Shown here piece after piece: positions 11,366 through 21,717 of a DNA stretch of 64,000 nucleotides. Source of the DNA: Chondrosia reniformis (lineage: Eukaryota > Porifera > Demospongiae > Chondrillida > Chondrillidae); the NCBI GenBank assembly GCA_947172415.1, contig OX359195.1:5679501-5743500 (forward strand), read 5' to 3'. The notes beneath the pieces were generated by a model. The model saw only the letters and a program-made list of their open reading frames with translations, was not told where the DNA came from and made no database searches. How positions within the stretch are numbered: the stretch's first letter is position 1; each line of letters starts with the position of its first letter. A program made the position numbers and the translations under genes.

Positions 11366-13844
11366 ATGGCCGTCTTCATCGACGTGAACAAGCCAGAGAT
11401 TAGAAATTTCTCTAAATGTGTTCTTTTGCTGGTAAATTATTTTTAGCATATCATTTATATAGTCACTTAATATGACCTGGTTGGAATTGAACGTTACCGC
11501 CAATTTAGAACGACTGATGACATTTAAATAATAAAATCTGCTAGCTCATACGAACTTGTTTTCTGTTGTTTTAGCCAAGCGTGTCAGTCGGAAATGTACC
11601 CCAGCTCTCCTGTGACCTCTTTATAGCCACCCTGCGCATGAGTAGGATAGGCCACCTCAACCATCCCGCCGTACTGCCCCTGGTAGGAAACAATGCCTAC
11701 CAGCACTGTAGTGACGCGGACAGGGGATTTATGCATACAGCATGCGAAGGTAAGCGTTCTCCTTGGGAGTAACTGAGCATCTAAGAGCTAACATCTTGAC
11801 TTTATCATCGTAAGAACACCAATGTCAGCCAATGATAGGTGGGAGGAGCTGTCGTGTGACCACGCCCACCACCCCCCAGCTTAATTATGTTGCTATCTAG
11901 AAATAGGTTAATCAGATGAATGTAGAGTATTACAGTGTACTCATGTTACTATGTATGAATAATCTAACACCATTTTTCTTACATGTGAAATCTGCTTAAG
12001 AGTCCTAAAGGGAACTAGTGAGACTAGTGAGAGCTTTGGATGAAGATACAAGAGTTTTCTCCTTCTACTTCTCTTCTCTTCTATGTGCATGTGTTTTGTC
12101 TATTCAACCCAGTTACATAGATAGGTCTCATTCTGTGTCACTGCAGTGTACCACTGTGAGCTTCCTGAACAGAAACACTTGGATGGATTAGTTCTCATTC
12201 AACTCAGAACACCTTTGGCCAAGGTGAACACTTTCTTTGTGCATACGTACACAATTATTAAAATTATTACTTTGTAGACCTAGATTTAGAAGGATAGAAT
12301 AGAGAGAGGTTAATTTAATCAATAGGAGGTTAATATGAAAGGAGTATAGTATTCCACTATAGTCTTAAACTATCTATTTGATAGACTCAAAATATTACAT
12401 AGTGTAGACAGGAATAATTTACAATATATTGGTACAGAACTTCTATTAGAGAGTGGTGTTCTGTTGTCCTACGTATGTATACTGTTACAATTGTGGTTTA
12501 AACGTTTGTTTAGGGACAAACAGCAACATTTTGTAGAGATTTGTTAAAGTGGATCAAGGACTGTTCCTTTGCCCACCATGTACTGCTTGCAAGTGCAAAG
12601 GCGGAGCAAAGAATGGATGTAGAGCTCTCAAGGTACGTATCTATCTCTGTCTACGGATGAACATTTGGTTTGAGCTGTATGAGTTGTGAGATCCATGGTA
12701 GCATTGCCATGACAAAACCCAATGTATACCTACTAATTTCTACCATGAGCCTTTTAAATACAGAACTGGAAACAGCAGCATGTTCAACTACTATATACGG
12801 GCCTGTTTTTAGTATAGATTGGATTCAGTAGGAAATTCCCAACAGGGATCTCTTAATACTGTTCTTTTCCTTTCTGTTTCTTTAGGGGGCCTTTCTCTTT
12901 CAAGTTAGTAGAGGGCAGTGGTTCTAATAAGGATGTACATGATACACTGGCATGCAGGGCAGGTGAATTGGGTTGGTTGAACATGACACCACTCACTGAC
13001 ACAGGAAACAGTGAAAGAGAGGCTATCTCGGGGTCTGGTTTTTCTAAATCCCTTTATAAAATATGGTGAGCAATTACTGCAAAACTATTCATCTGGATAA
13101 TGTTCATGTTAATTAGATAAATCCCAATTACGGTTTCCTTATAATATATTATCATATGTATGATTTGTATTATAGTACCTGAAGGTAGAACTCAGCTAAC
13201 TACATCCAATACATGTAACTAGTACATGTATCCAACTGAGTGATGATGTAATATAATTTTCAATGACAAATGACAAAAGTAATGATCATAAGATTTCCCA
13301 GAAGCAATTAATATTTAAACAAATTGATGTCATATTATATTATTTCATCTGTCAGATATAAGGTATAAGCAGTATTATTTAACTTGGGTCTATTTCTGGA
13401 CCATCTGGTGCTATTTTAGCACTGCATGTCATATTACATGATGATCTACGTATGTTAAAGAAATTCCCCCAGTTGTGTTTGTTTACATTTAAAGTATAAA
13501 TTGTTTACAACTTGACTGTTAAGCAGCTGATGATGAAGGTACGTGTTACAAATGGAAGTATCCTGGGAAGCTATATATGTAAAGCTCATAATCTAATTCA
13601 TCAAAACATTTCTATGCTACTTGCATGTGCATTTCATCCATCGTATAGCTATATTGTATTCTTATATATTGTATTCAACTTAACATGACATTGTTGAAAT
13701 AGTGTGTGCTATTCACTCCTACATAGTTTAGATTCAGGATGCCCTTTGTGGTTAATAGTGATGCACTGTTTCCAAGGAGACAACACCATGGATGCTCTTT
13801 CTTTTTCCAGTCACATTAGCAAATGGCTTCTCCAAAAAGGTTAG
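11366..13844 (+). CDS. PSMG2: Proteasome assembly chaperone 2
   Basis: PSMG2 pairs with PSMG1 to chaperone assembly of the 20S proteasome alpha ring. Six exons in consistent phase: 11366-11431, 11575-11749, 12147-12223, 12514-12632, 12886-13065, 13727-13844, giving 244 aa (human about 264). Family signatures: LLLPSVSVGNVPQLSCDLFI at the first junction, PLVGNNAY, VYHCELPEQKHLDGLVLIQL, SGSGFSKSLYKI, and GDNTMDALSFSSHISKWL at the C-terminus. The last-exon acceptor was chosen (ACATAG, exon from 13727) because only it preserves phase. The 3' end lies in a segmental duplication; a second, broken last exon sits at about 18235-18345. Confidence 0.88.
13727..13844 (+). other. PSMG2 functional last exon within the duplication
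   Basis: Reads in frame to TAG at 13842-13844. In copy 2 an extra T (CACATTTAGC versus CACATTAGC) creates an early stop, so this copy is taken as the functional one. Confidence 0.8.
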
Positions 13845-14043
13845 CCTTTTGATATTATCAAACCACAAGTGTTTGTAGAAAGTTTTTAGAACTGTAACTG
13901 ATATATGTATGAGCATGCTGTGTGATCTTTCTTCAAAGTGAATAATATAGCAGATTTAATTTTCTGTAGATAAGCAAGATATTGCCAACCACAAGTGCTT
14001 TTAAATAATCCAAAATAAGTAGTGATTTCTGATTTTCTGGCAT

Positions 14044-14160
14044 ATGCTCTGGTCTTTCTTCAAAGCGAATAAATCTTTCGCCTTTTACTAAAGATTTCCG
14101 TGGAGGAGGACATTGAATGAGTCTAATTTAATTTGTTTGCAAGCCCCTACAAAGGGGTTT
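14044..14160 (+). ncRNA. U5 snRNA: U5 spliceosomal snRNA, copy 1
   Basis: U5 pairs with exon sequences at both splice sites during splicing. The 117-nt gene starts ATGCTCTGG. It has the invariant loop I with its flanking stem (AAATCTTTCGCCTTTTACTA, then AAGATTTCCGTGG), an Sm-site-like AATTTAATTTG, and a 3' stem-loop GCCCC-TACAAA-GGGG. A conserved upstream block (AATCCAAAATAAGTAGT, about 40 bp before the start) is shared with the other copies and may be the proximal sequence element. Length matches the usual 115-120 nt. Confidence 0.93.
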
Positions 14161-14333
14161 ACAATTCTTAAATGAAATTAAAATCTGTTATGTTGCAATG
14201 AATGCTACTGCAATAAAGTAAGACTGAATTTGCCATATAGCAGATTTAGTTTTCTGTAGATAAGCAAGTTATTGTTAACCACAAGTGTTTTTAAATAATC
14301 CAAAATAAGTAGTAATTTCTGATTTCCTGGTAT

Positions 14334-14450
14334 ATGCTCTGGTCTTTCTTCAAAGCGAATAAATCTTTCGCCTTTTACTAAAGATTTCCGTGGAGGAGGA
14401 CATTGAATGAGTCTAATTTAATTTGTTTGCAAGCCCCTACAAAGGGGTTT
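14334..14450 (+). ncRNA. U5 snRNA: U5 spliceosomal snRNA, copy 2
   Basis: Identical by eye to copy 1 across the transcribed region, including loop I, Sm site and 3' stem-loop. It lies about 290 bp downstream in the same orientation with the same upstream block. Confidence 0.93.
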
Positions 14451-14716
14451 ATAATCTAAAATTTTATCATATAGCTATACTTTATACGCATCACATTTTC
14501 CCTCATGTATGTACAAATAGATCTAGAATGGATTGTTCCTCTGTCATGGTCACATCTCTATGGATGCCCTGCCCCAGATGATCTATACACTTAGCAGGAT
14601 GCTGTACGTGGTAATTAAAGGACTTTATTAGAAGAACCCATTGACATATAATTATTAAAAAACATTTGACATTATGTAAAGGTGATCAATGATTGGAGTT
14701 TATTTTTTAAAAAGAA

Positions 14717-15038
14717 CTAATTATAATATTCTTTTAATTTATGATTTTTCTTTGATCCTTTTAATTTCTTCTTTGGAGATACATCTGGGCAGACATCTTG
14801 ACTTATAGCTTCTGATTTATCAGTACTAAATGTGGCCATCTTGTCCTGGAAATATTCCATCATGCTCTCCTTCCTCATAACCGTGGTAATACCATGAGAT
14901 GTTGCAACAGGACAGCTTTGAGATGGAACTTTTGGATTTGAATATTGCTCATGCACCCTTTTTCTTCTTCCAAGGATGCAGTTCAAGTCTTTCTGAGACT
15001 TACTGGCCAGGTCCTTCCCCTTTAGGAACTTGCTGTAT
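14717..15038 (-). pseudogene. Duplicated PINX1 last exon, copy 1
   Basis: Near-identical to the PINX1 last exon at 27607-27925, with the TTTTAG acceptor and the downstream AATAAA signal retained but no other PINX1 exon nearby. The frame is open from KFLKGKDLASKSQKDLNCI to a stop after KLKEYYN. Without a promoter or the G-patch exons it is probably non-functional, unless spliced to an upstream exon. Confidence 0.85.
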
Positions 15039-15673
15039 CTAAAATCACCCAAAGAGACTATAAAGTAAATGTACAATCATGCCATCAGAGTAAAACATTC
15101 TATGTCATGCACGGCCCAGTGGAGAAGAAGGAGAAAATCTTTGCATCCTAATCCAAAGCTCTCACTAGGTTTAGGTCCCTATAGGCTTTTACTTTAAAGT
15201 AGATGTAGCATGTAAGAAAATGGTACTGATGCATAAGATTAGATAGATAAGTTAGACTATTCAATTTCATGCCAACCGTATCTAAAAGGAAATGAAGATA
15301 ATGTGCTTTAGGAGTGGTATGTACTTGTTAAGTATCAAGTATGATATGACATGCAAAATTGCATGGACTTGGAATGGCTGGAATTTCAACATTATGCAAA
15401 ATATTGCGATAAAATTCATACGGTGTTATTGGCTATATAAGAGTGATTGCCTAAGCTGGAACATTTGATATATAAGGAACATTGCTGTGTCATCTGAGTT
15501 ACATAAAAGGAATTTGCACTTAATTATTAAAGGAATATTCTTGACATGCCCCACACTGACACTTACTAGACAGAAACTATTAAATGTACTGTAACACAAT
15601 TTCTCAAAGAAAGTGGCGCTGATATATATATAAGTATATCGGTTGTCATCTTTTCTTTTTTGTGTTTTGTATG

Positions 15674-15700
15674 CCTGATGAAGCCTATGACGGGCGAAAC
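15674..15700 (+). other. Hammerhead-like core motif, family B, copy 1
   Basis: CTGATGA, AGCC...GGGC and GAAAC, then ATTGCAATGAAG. Also at 21214-21240. Likely the end of a dispersed retroelement; ribozyme activity unproven. Confidence 0.35.
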
Positions 15701-16315
15701 ATTGCAATGAAGTATTAAAGTGACTTTGTTGGTGTGCTCAATTGTCCAAAGAAAACTCAATCTACACTGCATGATTATAATTATGCATGTGGTCTACATA
15801 TATACAGATAGGCTTACCTGTACACATGAACTGCTGCCCGTACATATAACATGTATAGGGATGGATGAATTAGGGTTGGAATATACTTTTGAAGGGGTGC
15901 ATGTATTAGAGGATTATCGCCCAAGGCCCACAGCCAAGGTTTATATCACCAATATACATCCTCAAAAGCATATATACTTTTATCCTGTTACCATGGAAAC
16001 CAAGTCCTATACGAATTTCCAATAGCATGATAATCTAGACCCTATGACAGGCATGCAGCACACTTGCAGTAGTGTGTATATAGGTTACAAAATATTGTAA
16101 CTCCGATCCTCCATGTGTGAAGAAGAATTTAATATCAAAATGTTCCTATACAAATCTGTAACAAATTACAATGAGGAGGTCATACAAATTTGGGTACAAA
16201 GGTTAATTCTAGCTTGCTACATGTTTGTTACTCTAACAACAAAGTAATATGGTTATAACACACTATAGCTATACTGTAACACTATCTATGTTGTGCCTCT
16301 CAAACACATTGCTAG

Positions 16316-16484
16316 CGGCTTCTTTAGTTGTAACTGATGAGTGCCCAAACAATAGCCACTGCAGAGACCATCCACACACTAGGAAGCTGCACGGTGGATG
16401 AGCTTCTGGAATGTACCAGAGTGAGGGAACCAAATTGGATATTGTCTGGAGCAACATAATGATTTGAATCCTCCCAGCCTTCAT
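16316..16484 (-). pseudogene. 3' fragment of the haem-binding-domain gene (copy of 21718-22821)
   Basis: Matches the last 170 or so coding bases of the gene at 21718-22821, plus about 270 bp of its 3' flank, with small indels. Homology stops near 16490 at TATGTTATAGACTGC. No signal peptide or domain remains. Confidence 0.85.
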
Positions 16485-16490
16485 CGATAC

Positions 16491-18044
16491 TTTATGTTAT
16501 AGACTGCATATATATATACGTATATATTACATGTCTTTAGATAAAATTCAACATTCAAGGAAGTGCCAGACAAGTATAACATATAGTACCTAAATTAGAT
16601 AATATTATGTGCCGCATGCACGCGCACATAATATATTTTTGGTACTATATGTTTGACAATGCACACTAAATAGAATTACTACTTATCTTAACATAGTATG
16701 CATAGGCACAGTTGCAGATAATATAATGGGCCCAAAGATTCAAATATGCATCGTATTGTGATGGGTTTGAGCCATCCACTATCAAAGCACAACTACGGGC
16801 TCAGGAAATGCAAGGACGCATGCAAGTCTCAGTCAACAGTCAGGCAGGAACCAACTGCCAATTAAGTTAATGGGTGATCCGTCTTAGGTGTAATGTATGT
16901 TGTGAAGAAGATCAAGAACAAGTACACAAATGAGCGGTGATGACAGGGGTATAATTGAGTACCAAATGGGCAGCGATGAATGGATCATTGGTCAATTGCA
17001 GGGAGTGGTAACAAGAGCTGGTGATGGGTCACAACAGTTAATGTAGCAGGCAAAGTTAATTTCAAGTTGGTCATGTCAGGCTAAAATGAAATAAAAGCTT
17101 TAGAAGTTTGAAGTTAAGCATACAAAACACTCAACTGTGTGATAAATGAGTTGATAGCCTGCTGTCATCTATTCTAGCTATGCTCATCTGACACAACAAG
17201 ATAGCTGATTGATAGGATGATTACACCTTGACAATATGATGATGGCTGTGTGTGGGAAGCATGGTAGATTCTATTACAGGAAAGACTACAAGGTGTGGTA
17301 TGTATAGCCCTACATGCTATACCTACTCTGTAAAAAGCCTACAGGGAACTAAGCCTGCAAAGAGAGAGCTATATATATAATCGGATGAAGATACAGGAGT
17401 CTGCTTGACTGTATGCAGTATACGTAATAATTATACTATCACCAACTACCTTTACCTCTACTGGACTGCATACTACATCATGTCCTCCAATAATAACATG
17501 CAGATGGCACTTCCCTGATGGAAATTTACAAACTGCACCTCATATACGTGCCATTGATCTCTTATGACCACATGCTTCACCAAATACAGGAACACCTGCT
17601 GTCACATGCAGGACGATGGAGAACAAATGCTTTCTCTCATCCTCTGCTCTCATTGCCTCTATCATCTCTTGTCATCACCTTCAAGTGCAAAGGAGGTTTC
17701 TTAGAGAACAACTGTTGAGAAGATTGGACTGAGACTCTTGGCATTGAGATACTAGCTGCTGCATGAGAGATGATATATATGCCACTAATAATCTCCTTTG
17801 TCATTTGTAACTGCTCCTCTTTTGTTCCATTCAAGCTCATCTAATTTAGTAAGCAATGGAATGCATCAAACTTCTTCAGACTGACCTTCAATTCTCTCTT
17901 ATATGCATCTCTCAAGTTTGCTTCTTCCCTTGTCTGCATGCATGATGAATCACTTCATGCAGCATCAAGACCATCATATTGGGCTATCACCATGGCAACC
18001 AGAGCTCCTTCATCCTTCATCTTATAGCAATCCCTCCATTTTCA
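16491..18044. other. Unique spacer between duplication copies; mostly unassigned
   Basis: Contains an imperfect hairpin at 16577-16653, a moderately GC-rich stretch at 16700-17080 with no usable frame, a reversed SINE fragment at 17310-17400, and at 17810-18050 a block repeated at 32555-32790. On the minus strand 17637-17840 is open for 67 codons but interrupted on both sides. No gene recognised. Confidence 0.5.
16577..16653. other. Imperfect inverted repeat / hairpin
   Basis: AACATATAGTACC and ATTATGTGC pair with GCACATAATAT and GGTACTATATGTT around CGCATGCACGC. Roughly 30-nt arms. It could be a foldback MITE or a hairpin RNA. Confidence 0.5.
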
Positions 18045-18234
18045 GACTGTGCTGTTAAGCAGCTGATGATGAAGGTACGTGTTACGAATGGAAGTATCCT
18101 GGGCAGCTATGGAAAGCTCATAATCTAATTCATCAAAACATTTCTATGCTACTTGCATGTGCATTTCATCCATCATATAGCTATATTGTATTCAACTTAA
18201 CATGACATTGTTGAAATAGTGTGTGCTATTCACT

Positions 18235-18345
18235 CCTACATAGTTTAGATTCAGGATGCCCTTTGTGGTTAATAGTGATGCACTGTTTCCAAGGAGACAA
18301 CACCATGCATGCCCTTTCTTTTTCCAGTCACATTTAGCAAATGGC
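18235..18345 (+). pseudogene. Duplicated PSMG2 last exon, broken
   Basis: Same sequence as 13727-13844, but CACATTTAGC puts a stop after SSHI and the natural terminus is lost (GGTTGG for GGTTAG). The upstream PSMG2 exons are absent. Confidence 0.8.
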
Positions 18346-18564
18346 TACTCCAAAAAGGTTGGCCTTTTGATATTATCAAACCACAAGTGTTTGTAGAAAG
18401 TTTTTAGAACTGTAACTGATATATGTATGAGTATGCTGTGATCTTGTTCAAAGTGAATAATATAGCAGATTTAGTACTAGTTTTCTGTAGATAAGCAAGA
18501 TATTGTCAACCACAAGTGTTTTTAAATAATCCAAAATAAGTAGTAATTTCTGATTTTCTGGTAT

Positions 18565-18680
18565 ATGCTCTGGTCTTTCTTCAAAGCGAATAAATCTTTC
18601 GCCTTTTACTAAAGATTTCCGTGGAGGAGGACATTGAATGAGTCTAATTTAATTTGTTTGCAAGCCCCTACAAGGGGTTT
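18565..18680 (+). ncRNA. U5 snRNA: U5 spliceosomal snRNA, copy 3
   Basis: Loop I and Sm site as in copies 1 and 2; one A is missing from the 3' terminal loop (CTACAAGGGG). Likely still functional. Confidence 0.9.
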
Positions 18681-18857
18681 ACAATTCTTAAATGAAATTT
18701 AAATCTGTTATGTTCCAATGAATGCTACTGCAATAAATTAAGACTGAATTTGCCATTTAGCAGATTTAGTTTTCTGTACGTAGATAAGCAAGATATTGCC
18801 AACCACAAATGTTTTTAAATAATCCAAAATAAGTAGTAATTTCTGATTTTCTGGTAC

Positions 18858-18978
18858 ATGCTCTGGTCTTTCTTCAAAGCGAATAAATCTTTCGACTTTT
18901 ACTAAAGATTTCCGTGGAGAAGGACATTTAATGAGTCTAATTTAATTTGTTTGCAAGCCTCTACAAGTGAAGGGGTTT
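18858..18978 (+). ncRNA. U5 snRNA, copy 4, probably a pseudogene
   Basis: Clear U5 sequence, but the invariant loop I has a change (TTCGACTTTTAC for TTCGCCTTTTAC), and the stem (GGAGAAGGACATTTAATG) and 3' stem-loop (GCCTCTACAAGTGAAGGGG) have decayed. Probably inactive. Confidence 0.85.
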
Positions 18979-19241
18979 ATAATTCTAAACTTTTATCGCT
19001 ATAGGAGCTTATATATACACATCACATTTTTCCTCATGTATGTACAAATAGATCTAGAATGGATTGTTCCTCTGTCATGGTCACATCTCTATGGATGCCC
19101 TGCCCCAGATGATCTATACACTTAGCAGGATGCTGTACGTGCATGTGGCAATTAAAGGACTTTATTAGAAGAACCCATTGACATATATATAAATATTAAA
19201 AAAGCATTTGACATTATGTAAAGGTGATCAATCAATGGAGT

Positions 19242-19581
19242 TTATTTTTTAAAAAGAACTAAATTATAATATTCTTTTAATTTATGATTTTTCTTTGATC
19301 CTTTTAATTTCTTCTTTGGAGATACATCTGGGCAGACATCTTGACTTATAGCTTCTGATTTATCAGTACTAAATGTGGCCATCTTGTCCTGGAAATATTC
19401 CACCATGCTCTCCTTCCTCATAACCGTGGTAATACCATGAGATGTTGCAACAGGACAGCTTTGAGATGGAACTTTTGGATTTGAATATTGCTCATGCACC
19501 CTTTTTCTTCTTCCAAGGATGCAGTTCAAGTCTTTCTGAGACTTACTGGCCAGGTCCTTCCCCTTTAGGAACTTGCTGTAT
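19242..19581 (-). pseudogene. Duplicated PINX1 last exon, copy 2
   Basis: As the 14717-15038 copy, with a different C-terminal extension: one extra A removes the stop, so the frame ends LVLFKK. No other PINX1 exon nearby. Confidence 0.85.
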
Positions 19582-19599
19582 CTAAAATCACCCAAAGAG

Positions 19600-20540
19600 A
19601 CTATATAGTAAATGTACAATCATGCCATCAGAGTAGAACATTCTTTGTCATGCATGGCCCAGTGGAGAAGAAAGAGAAAATCTTTGCATCCTAATCCAAA
19701 GCTCTCACTAGGTTTAGTTCCCTAGCTATAGATGTAGCATGTAAGAAAATGGCACTGATACATAAGATTAGATAGATAAGTTATAGACTCATGATCATGC
19801 CAACCATATCTAAAGGAAATGGAGATAATGTGCTTTAGTAGTGATATGTACGTACTTGTTAAGTATCACGTATGTTGATATGACATGCAAAATTGGACTT
19901 GGAATGGCTGGAATTATTTCAACATTATGCATATATATCTACACGATGTTCTCCCAATACATGCATACTCTATAGCCAGAAATATCTCAAATTGAGATTT
20001 ATTAGTTGTTTGTAAAATGAAGTTTAATGTTCTCCCAAATGATTCGGTAGTTCACTATAGTTAGTTGTCAAATCAGTAGTGGAGAGGCCGGGACAGGTGG
20101 AGGGTACCAAGGAGAATATGAACATCAGGACACAACATGGACTTGGGGTTTCCCCTTAGCCAGTGTGAAACTCTCTAATTTGGCATGTTGAGGAGTAAAC
20201 AATATCCACCCATCTGATTGGTCAAACATAGCTAATTACGTATACCATATTGACCAATCAATTGCCCACTTTACTATATATATATTAATATTATTAATTA
20301 TATAAAGTGACCTCATGATAGTTCAGAGGCTGCTCAGCCAGGGCTGGCTTACTGGTCACTATCTAAATGGTATATGGTTAAATGGATGTGCTGGTGAGTG
20401 TGGTTTGGGTTTGGGAGAATGGCTTACAAAGATCGTTACGAGTGAATCTGAGTAAACAATTTCGAGAATGAGATGGTGCTATTGGCTAAATAAAAGTGAT
20501 TGCCTAAGCTGGAACATTTGATAAAAGGAATTTGCATTTA
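19600..20540. other. Duplicated PINX1 intron-3 sequence, no gene
   Basis: 19600-20060 corresponds to 27960-28420 in PINX1 intron 3 and includes the shared marker GATTCGGTAGTTCACTA. 20060-20500 has no counterpart in copy 1 and shows no recognisable gene. Confidence 0.6.
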
Positions 20541-20759
20541 CACAGGATCAAATCTCAGGTTTCAGAAGGCATGAAACCTATTTGAAAATCTTTGAACAGC
20601 CAGGTTTCAAAAGGTATGAAAGTATGTATAAAACTCAGAAAGGGGCCTGGGGGCTGTTAAAAACATGAAACCCGTGAAATTAATCTATTAGTGCATACCA
20701 TTGAAACCTGGCAGTTAAAGACGTTTCATGCCATATGAAACCTGAGATTTGATACTGTG
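20541..20759. mobile_element. 219-bp MITE, PIF/Harbinger-like
   Basis: Imperfect terminal inverted repeats: CACAGGATCAAATCTCAGG at the left, CCTGAGATTTGATACTGTG at the right. Flanked by TTA on both sides (20538-20540 and 20760-20762), matching the TWA target duplication of PIF/Harbinger. No ORF. Copy 1 of the duplication lacks it. Confidence 0.85.
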
Positions 20760-20766
20760 TTATCTA

Positions 20767-21046
20767 TCTTCTATATATATAATTCAGTAGAGTTTGTGTG
20801 TTTGTTTGTTACCGCTATACACCGTCGTTTCTGGACGAAATACAGTCTACCTCTCACGGATTATGGAGTATCACTTGGGAAGTGACCTGAAGTATTTCAT
20901 TTACGAAAATTCGCCGCTGCGGAGAAGAGCGTCCAGTCTCAAATTCCCGCAGTAAAGACGCCATGTTTTATCGTTGTTCGTAATACTTCCATGCTGCGCA
21001 TTGGATACGCCGGCGTAAAACGCGCCGTAGCGGGCTTCGATGCTAG
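20767..21046 (+). mobile_element. Short Helitron-like element
   Basis: Starts TC after A, ends CTAG before T, and has a GC-rich hairpin near the 3' end (CGGCG-TAAAA-CGCGCCG). It opens with a GTGTGTTTGTTTGTTACC stretch like many non-autonomous Helitrons. It is markedly GC-richer than its surroundings and absent from duplication copy 1. Confidence 0.6.
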
Positions 21047-21213
21047 TTAATTATAACGGAACATTCTTGGGAAAATGGTCTTAGTATTGTGTTACTGTGC
21101 GTGAATAGTTTCTGTCTATTAAGTGCCAGTGTGGGGCATGTGATAAGAAAGTGACACTGATATATAAGTATATAAATATCAGTTGTCATCTTTTCTTTTC
21201 AGTGTTTTGTATG

Positions 21214-21240
21214 CCTGATGAAGCCTATGACGGGCGAAAC
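21214..21240 (+). other. Hammerhead-like core motif, family B, copy 2
   Basis: Same CTGATGAAGCC...GGGCGAAAC motif as 15674-15700, followed by GTTGCAATAAAGTATTAAA, an end-like AATAAA stretch. Confidence 0.35.
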
Positions 21241-21363
21241 GTTGCAATAAAGTATTAAATGATTTTGCTGGTGTGCTCGATCGTTCAAAGAAAAATCAAT
21301 CTATACTGCATGATTATATTATTTTTTATTTTTTTTATTTTACTATAATGATTATTTTTTTAC

Positions 21364-21408
<45 letters not shown>

Positions 21409-21717
21409 CATTGCTAGAGTGACACGTGTATGTTCTTTTTAGAAAGAAACACAAGGCCAATGACAGGCATGCAGCTCACTTGCAGTGCGTGTAGGTTACA
21501 AAAGATTTTAAGGAATAGCACTCCGATCTGGATCCTCCATGCGCAATTAAGAATTTATCAAAATGTTCCTTACAAATCTGTAACAAACATACAAATTTGG
21601 ACTACAAAGGTTCTAGCTTGCTACATGGTTGCTACTCTAACAACAAAGTAATATGGTTATAACTATACTCTAACATATCTATGTGTACGCTGTGCAAACA
21701 CATTGCTAGTGGCTTCT

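Larger units (their letters stand above)
13505..16490. repeat. Segmental duplication, copy 1
   Basis: Copy 1 of a tandem duplication (copy 2: 18045-21895). Shared landmarks in order: CAGCTGATGATGAAGGTACG; PSMG2 last exon; two U5 snRNA genes; PINX1 last exon (minus); SINE fragment; CTGATGAAGCC hammerhead-like motif; 3' end of the haem-binding-domain gene (minus). The offset is about 4.5 kb over the PINX1 exon and 5.4 kb at the far end, because copy 2 has extra insertions. Confidence 0.9.

Noticed and set aside
15720-16025. 101-codon plus-strand ORF
   Set aside because: Overlaps duplicated repeat ends, has no counterpart frame in copy 2 and no recognised domain.
17637-17840. 67-codon minus-strand ORF (MSLNGTKEEQLQMTKEIISG)
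   Set aside because: Part of a block repeated at 32555-32790 with stops on either side; no domain recognised, treated as repeat or decayed exon.
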